NCBI GenBank assembly: GCA_029939545.1
Contig: JAOZSS010000090.1
Location: 1 to 9,142 of the forward strand
Origin: Kiritimatiellia bacterium
GTDB taxonomy: Bacteria > Verrucomicrobiota > Kiritimatiellia > UBA8416 > JABMPJ01
Direction of reading: 5' to 3'
Length of the DNA stretch: 9,142 nucleotides
Shown: piece by piece, positions 5,714 to 9,142 of the stretch
Layout of the letters: each line of letters begins with the position of its first letter
How positions within the stretch are numbered: position 1 is the stretch's first letter
Made by a program: the position numbers and the translations under genes
The notes under the pieces: generated by a model
What the model was told of the DNA's origin: nothing
What the model saw: only the letters and a program-made list of their open reading frames with translations
Database searches by the model: none

Positions 5714-6757
5714 ATGTGCTGGACTCCTCCGTCGTCTCCAGTCGATAGTATGCGCATGACGCCACAACGACATCCCGAACAGCAGTATCTCGACCTTCTC
5801 AGGGACATCCTCGACAACGGCTCACGCAAGGAGCTTTTCCTGACCGACGAGGTGAAGCAGCAGTACGAGGACAAGGGGGAAGACCTACCCCACATCAAGT
5901 CCGTCTTCGGACGTCAGCTCCGTTTCGACCTGGCGAACGGCTTTCCGCTGCTGACGACCAAGAAGACCTTCATACGGGGAATTGTTGAGGAGTTGCTCTG
6001 GTTTCTCAAGGGCGATTCAAACATCAAGTACCTTGTGGATCGCAATGTCCACATTTGGGACGAATGGGCTCACAAGAAGTACCGCAAGCTTGCTCCGGGC
6101 GAGGGACTACCGGAACTGGGACAGAAGGCGTTCATTGAACGGCTCAAGACTGAGCCCGCCGACAGCGAGTTCGTGCAGAAGTGGGGTGAGTTGGTCACCA
6201 TCTACGGCCGCATGTGGCGCCGCTGGCCCGCCGCTGACGGGCGTGAGATCGATCAGCTCGGGTGGTGCATCAAGGGCCTCCGAGAGCGGCCTTTCAGGAA
6301 GTCCTACGTCGTATCCGCATGGAACCCGGACTATATCTACGACATGGCCTCGGTCGGCAACGCCAATGAGGTGCCGCCGTTCTGCCACACGACCTACCAG
6401 CTCTGCGTGACCGGGGGCAACCGACTCAATCTGGGGCTCTACCAGCGCAGTGCCGATGTCTTTCTGGGGGTGCCGTTCAACATAGCCAGCTACGCCCTGC
6501 TCTTGCTGATGGTGGCACAGGTGACCGGTCTTGAAGCCGGTGAGTTCGTGCACACATTTGGCGATGTGCACATGTACTCCAACCACGAGAGCCAGATCAG
6601 GGAGCAGATTTCCCGCGAGCCCCACCCCTGGCCGCGGATGGTTCTGAAACCGGACATCCAAGACATCGACGGGTTCTGTAGCGATGACTTCACGCTGGAA
6701 GGCTACGACCCGCACCCGGCGCTGAAAGCCCCTATCACGAATGTGGGAGGGTTCTAA
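5714..6757 (+). CDS. thyA: Divergent thymidylate synthase, ThyA family
   Basis: ThyA converts dUMP and methylene-tetrahydrofolate to dTMP and dihydrofolate. Numbering from ATG 5714 (347 residues), family blocks are QQYLDLLRDILDNG (23-36), VFGRQLRFDLANGFPLLTTK (64-83), ELLWFL (93-98), IWDEW (114-118), IYGRMWRRWP (163-172), SAWNP (201-205), the catalytic cysteine in PPFCHTTYQL (Cys224), LYQRSADVFLGVPFNIASYA (242-261), GDVHMYSNH (283-291) and YDPHPALKAP (331-340). Arg245, Asn256, His286 and Tyr288 correspond to E. coli Arg166, Asn177, His207 and Tyr209. An insert at about 120-160 resembles that of Lactobacillus ThyA. Oddly, the RTGTGT phosphate loop is replaced (about 40-63), the paired arginines before SAWN read Lys-Ser, the loop before Cys224 is 8 residues longer, and the C-terminus runs past KAP by about 4 residues. 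ATG 5714 has AGGGA upstream; ATGs at 5750 and 5756 lack a Shine-Dalgarno but lie nearer the conserved start. folA follows after 46 nt. Confidence 0.9.
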   Translation: MCWTPPSSPVDSMRMTPQRHPEQQYLDLLRDILDNGSRKELFLTDEVKQQYEDKGEDLPHIKSVFGRQLRFDLANGFPLLTTKKTFIRGIVEELLWFLKGDSNIKYLVDRNVHIWDEWAHKKYRKLAPGEGLPELGQKAFIERLKTEPADSEFVQKWGELVTIYGRMWRRWPAADGREIDQLGWCIKGLRERPFRKSYVVSAWNPDYIYDMASVGNANEVPPFCHTTYQLCVTGGNRLNLGLYQRSADVFLGVPFNIASYALLLLMVAQVTGLEAGEFVHTFGDVHMYSNHESQIREQISREPHPWPRMVLKPDIQDIDGFCSDDFTLEGYDPHPALKAPITNVGGF

Positions 6758-6803
6758 GCCCAGAGAAGACAAGTCCCATGAGACCTATAGGCCCCATTCT
6801 GTC

Positions 6804-7289
6804 ATGACGGTTTCGCTCATAGCGGCCCTCGGCACCAACCGTGCCATCGGGCGAGACAATGCCCTGCTCTGGCAACTGCCCGGTGACCTGCCGCGTTTCA
6901 AGCAGCTCACGATGGGGCACCCGGTTGTCATGGGGCGCAAGACGTTCGATTCGATCGGCCAGCCGCTGCCCGGGCGTCTCAACATCGTTGTCACGCACAA
7001 CCGCGCCTTTCAGGCCGAGGGCATTGTCGTGTGCCACGACCTGAACGATGCCCTCGCCCTCGCGACAGCGGAAAACCCACCAGACGACGAGGTGTTTGTG
7101 ATCGGCGGCGGCGATCTCTACGCTCAAGCCATCAGCAGGGCTGACCGGCTCTATCTAACGGAAGTGGATGATGCACCTCCGGATGCCGATACGTTCTTTC
7201 CTGACTACGGAGCATTCGGGTGCGTGCTCAGTACGGAGAATCACTCAGTCCAGGGCCTGGCCTACCGCTTCACCTTGCGCACCCGGTGA
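6804..7289 (+). CDS. folA: Dihydrofolate reductase
   Basis: FolA reduces dihydrofolate to tetrahydrofolate with NADPH, recycling the product of ThyA; here it directly follows thyA. The 161-residue protein is normal in length (E. coli has 159). It shows VSLIAALGTNRAIGRDNALL (3-22), the Met20-loop/active-site region WQLPGDLPRFKQLTMGHPV (23-41) with Asp28 in the place of the catalytic E. coli Asp27, VMGRKTFDSIGQPLPGR (42-58) with the folate-binding Arg58, VIGGGDLYAQAI (99-110) for NADPH, and LYLTEVD (116-122). ATG 6804 matches the family N-terminus. An in-frame ATG at 6741 inside the thyA 3' end would add 21 residues unlike DHFR. No clear Shine-Dalgarno precedes 6804, so translation may depend partly on coupling to thyA 46 nt upstream. 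The stop lies 7 nt from that of the convergent exporter gene. Confidence 0.94.
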   Translation: MTVSLIAALGTNRAIGRDNALLWQLPGDLPRFKQLTMGHPVVMGRKTFDSIGQPLPGRLNIVVTHNRAFQAEGIVVCHDLNDALALATAENPPDDEVFVIGGGDLYAQAISRADRLYLTEVDDAPPDADTFFPDYGAFGCVLSTENHSVQGLAYRFTLRTR

Positions 7290-7296
7290 GGGCCGG

Positions 7297-9142
7297 TCAG
7301 CTCTCAGCATCCATGAACTGCATGTCATGGTAGCGACGGTAGCACCCATCAAGCGCCAGCAGTTCCTCGTGACGTCCACGCTCCACAATCCGGCCATCGT
7401 CGAGCACGATGATCATATCGGCATGCTGTACGGTGGAGAGTCGGTGGGCCACAACAATGGTGGTGCGGTCGCGCATGAGGTTGGCCAGGGCGCGCTGGAC
7501 CTCCCGCTCAGACTCCGTGTCGAGCGATGACGTGGCCTCATCCAGGAGCAGTATGGACGGATTCTTGAGCAGGGCGCGCGCGATGGCCAGACGCTGACGC
7601 TGCCCTCCGGAGAGGGTCACGCCATCTTCGCCGATCACGGTCTGCATCTCCTCCGGCAATTCGCGGATAAACTCCCATGCATTGGCCTGCTCGGCGGCCA
7701 GGAGCACGGCTTCATCTGACACGTCTTCCACACCATAGGCGATATTGCTGTGGATCGTACCTCCGAACAGGATGGTATCCTGCGACACAATCCCGAACAC
7801 ATGGCGGTAGGCAACGAGATCAAGGTCGTCCACGTCTTGACCATCGAGAAGGATCTTGCCTTCACATACATCGTAGAAGCGCGGAATGCAGTCTATGATG
7901 GTACTCTTGCCGCTACCGCTGGCGCCGACAATGGCCACAACGGCTCCCTTGGGAACACTGAACGACACATCGTCGAGCACCACCTTGTCATAGCCCGGAT
8001 AGTGGAAGCTGACATGGTCGAAAGCCAGCGACTCATTGAAAGTCGGTACACGAGACAGGTCGAGCGGCTGTAGGGGCTCGGATGGCTCATCCATGGTCTC
8101 GAACACCCGTTGCGCAGCCGCCAGCCCGCTCTGCAACTGCATGTTGGCGCGGGCCATCGCCTTGAGGGGGCGATACATCGACAGAAGCAACACAAGGAAG
8201 CGAATGAAGTCCTCGGCCGCAAAGCCGTTCGTCGGATCCAGGACGCGTGCGCCGCCGTAGAGCAACAGGACCACGGCGATACCCGCGCCCAATGTATCCG
8301 TCACCGGGTGCGCCAGTTCACTCATGCTGAGCGATCGAAACGACATGCCGACAAAACGGGCATTCGCTTCCCGAAAACGCCGCGTCTCGTGCGCATCCCT
8401 GTTAAACATCTTAACCACCCGCATGCCGAGAACGGTCTCGCTGAGCACAGACACCAAGACTGACAGGTTGTGGAGTGTCCGTCTGCTGCGGCGACGCACC
8501 GAATGACCAATCCACACAATGCCCAAGATCAGGACCGGGTATACGGAAAACACAAGCAGGGTCAATCGCGGGCTGACGACAATCATCAGCGCCAGAAAGA
8601 CAACAATGCGCACCGGCTCGATAAGGGCGCGCGTCAACGTCTCCATGATGGATGCGTTGATGGCCTCCACATCGTTCAGCACACGTGACACCACAGTTCC
8701 CGAATGCTTCCGATCGAAATAGGTGAAGGGCAAGCGCGTCACATGACGATAGAGCGTGTTGCGAATATCCCGCACCATGTTCAACTTGAGTCGTCCGACG
8801 ACCAGTGCTTGCGTGTAGGCCATCACATTCTTGACCAAGGCCACCACCAGGAGCATCAGGCAGATCAGCTTGAGTGATGTGTATGTGTCGCTCGCAACGG
8901 TGAGTCGCTCCGTCCAGCCGCTGAGCAACGCGTTCGCGTGGCTCCACCCCAAGTCAACGGGGTAGGTCGCCGTGTCATCGGAGGCAAACAGGGTCTGAAT
9001 GAGGCTGGCTGGAATCCAGAGATAGAGGGCCTCGAGAATGACGATGATCCAAGACAGAACCATCGAACAGATGAGCAGCCCGACATGGGGGGTGGCGAAC
9101 CCGAACATACGAAACGCCAGTTTCCACAGGCTCTCACGCGCT
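7297..9142 (-). CDS. msbA: MsbA-like lipid A/lipid ABC exporter (5' end beyond the window)
   Basis: This is a half-size ABC exporter with a membrane domain fused to an ATPase. Counted from ATG 9108 (603 residues), membrane helices lie at about 10-30, 80-100, 162-180, 183-202, 272-288 and 300-312, with a large periplasmic loop at 31-77. The ATPase has Walker A GASGSGKST (395-403), Q-loop VSQDTILF (441-448), signature LSGGQRQRL (499-507), Walker B ILLLDEATSSLD (519-530) and H-loop His555 in VAHRLSTV. MsbA flips lipid A-core across the inner membrane; the LPS genes nearby and the frequent msbA-lpxK adjacency favour this role over a drug exporter, though sequence alone cannot separate them. The frame stays open upstream of ATG 9108 to the edge (11 codons including SLWKLAFR, typical of exporter N-termini). 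That ATG also lacks a good Shine-Dalgarno, so the true start is probably outside. No accessory domain is visible. Confidence 0.88.
   Translation of the reverse strand, partial: ARESLWKLAFRMFGFATPHVGLLICSMVLSWIIVILEALYLWIPASLIQTLFASDDTATYPVDLGWSHANALLSGWTERLTVASDTYTSLKLICLMLLVVALVKNVMAYTQALVVGRLKLNMVRDIRNTLYRHVTRLPFTYFDRKHSGTVVSRVLNDVEAINASIMETLTRALIEPVRIVVFLALMIVVSPRLTLLVFSVYPVLILGIVWIGHSVRRRSRRTLHNLSVLVSVLSETVLGMRVVKMFNRDAHETRRFREANARFVGMSFRSLSMSELAHPVTDTLGAGIAVVLLLYGGARVLDPTNGFAAEDFIRFLVLLLSMYRPLKAMARANMQLQSGLAAAQRVFETMDEPSEPLQPLDLSRVPTFNESLAFDHVSFHYPGYDKVVLDDVSFSVPKGAVVAIVGASGSGKSTIIDCIPRFYDVCEGKILLDGQDVDDLDLVAYRHVFGIVSQDTILFGGTIHSNIAYGVEDVSDEAVLLAAEQANAWEFIRELPEEMQTVIGEDGVTLSGGQRQRLAIARALLKNPSILLLDEATSSLDTESEREVQRALANLMRDRTTIVVAHRLSTVQHADMIIVLDDGRIVERGRHEELLALDGCYRRYHDMQFMDAES

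Noticed and set aside
5082..5759. Open plus-strand frame of 225 codons opposite the regulator
   Set aside because: The protein is Arg/Ser/His-rich with no recognisable motif and lies opposite a strongly supported gene; it is a shadow of the high-GC coding strand.
6107..6772. Open minus-strand frame of 221 codons opposite thyA
   Set aside because: It mirrors the ThyA coding frame, has no motif of its own, and thyA is unmistakable on the other strand.
6741..6803. folA start at ATG 6741 inside the end of thyA
   Set aside because: The 21 extra residues lack DHFR similarity, and the family N-terminus begins exactly at ATG 6804.
7287..7310. Possible bidirectional terminator between folA and the exporter gene
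   Set aside because: Only 7 nt separate the stop codons, and I see no stable hairpin with T-tracts on either side.

Overview
The window looks like chromosomal DNA of a GC-rich Gram-negative bacterium. Genes for lipid A (LpxK), LPS core heptose transfer (WaaF) and lipid A export (an MsbA-type ABC exporter) show an outer membrane with heptose-containing LPS. MurJ shows a peptidoglycan wall. The XylR-type regulator (periplasmic-binding-protein-like sensor plus AraC helix-turn-helix) is a design I associate with the Planctomycetes-Verrucomicrobia-Lentisphaerae-Kiritimatiellota group. That placement is inference and no marker gene in the window confirms it.

Layout, minus strand from right to left. 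An MsbA-like ABC exporter (7297 to beyond 9142) runs in from the right edge, and its start is probably outside the window. After an interruption, a minus-strand run holds a XylR/AraC-type regulator (4407-5588), lpxK (3191-4381), waaF (2171-3172), murJ (606-2174) and a short coiled-coil ORF resembling the hairpin of an HlyD-family membrane fusion protein (124-549). Gaps in this run are 25 nt, 18 nt, a 4-nt ATGA overlap and 56 nt, so it reads as one transcription unit. The last 123 bases at the left edge contain no gene that I can support.

On the plus strand, between the exporter and the regulator, lies a thymidylate synthase/dihydrofolate reductase pair (thyA 5714-6757, folA 6804-7289). It diverges from the regulator and converges on the exporter with only 7 nt between stop codons. 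ThyA makes dTMP and oxidises methylene-tetrahydrofolate to dihydrofolate, which FolA reduces again.

The envelope genes form one theme: LpxK completes phosphorylated lipid A, WaaF adds core heptose, the MsbA-like exporter flips the lipid A-core across the inner membrane, and MurJ flips lipid II. msbA and lpxK are adjacent in many Gram-negatives (for example E. coli). Here a roughly 2.9-kb block (regulator, thyA, folA) separates them, which suggests insertion or rearrangement.

The most interesting items are as follows. (1) ThyA keeps its catalytic cysteine and most dUMP-contact residues, but it lacks the N-terminal RTGTG phosphate loop and the usual paired arginines, and it has an enlarged loop before the cysteine and a longer C-terminus. 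(2) A sugar-sensor-type regulator heads an LPS/lipid A/cell-wall gene run, with a good promoter and an AT-rich palindrome over its -10. (3) A doubly truncated, apparently frameshifted membrane fusion protein remnant abuts murJ. I see no CRISPR array, tRNA, rRNA, insertion sequence or phage genes, and no clearly undescribed multi-gene system.
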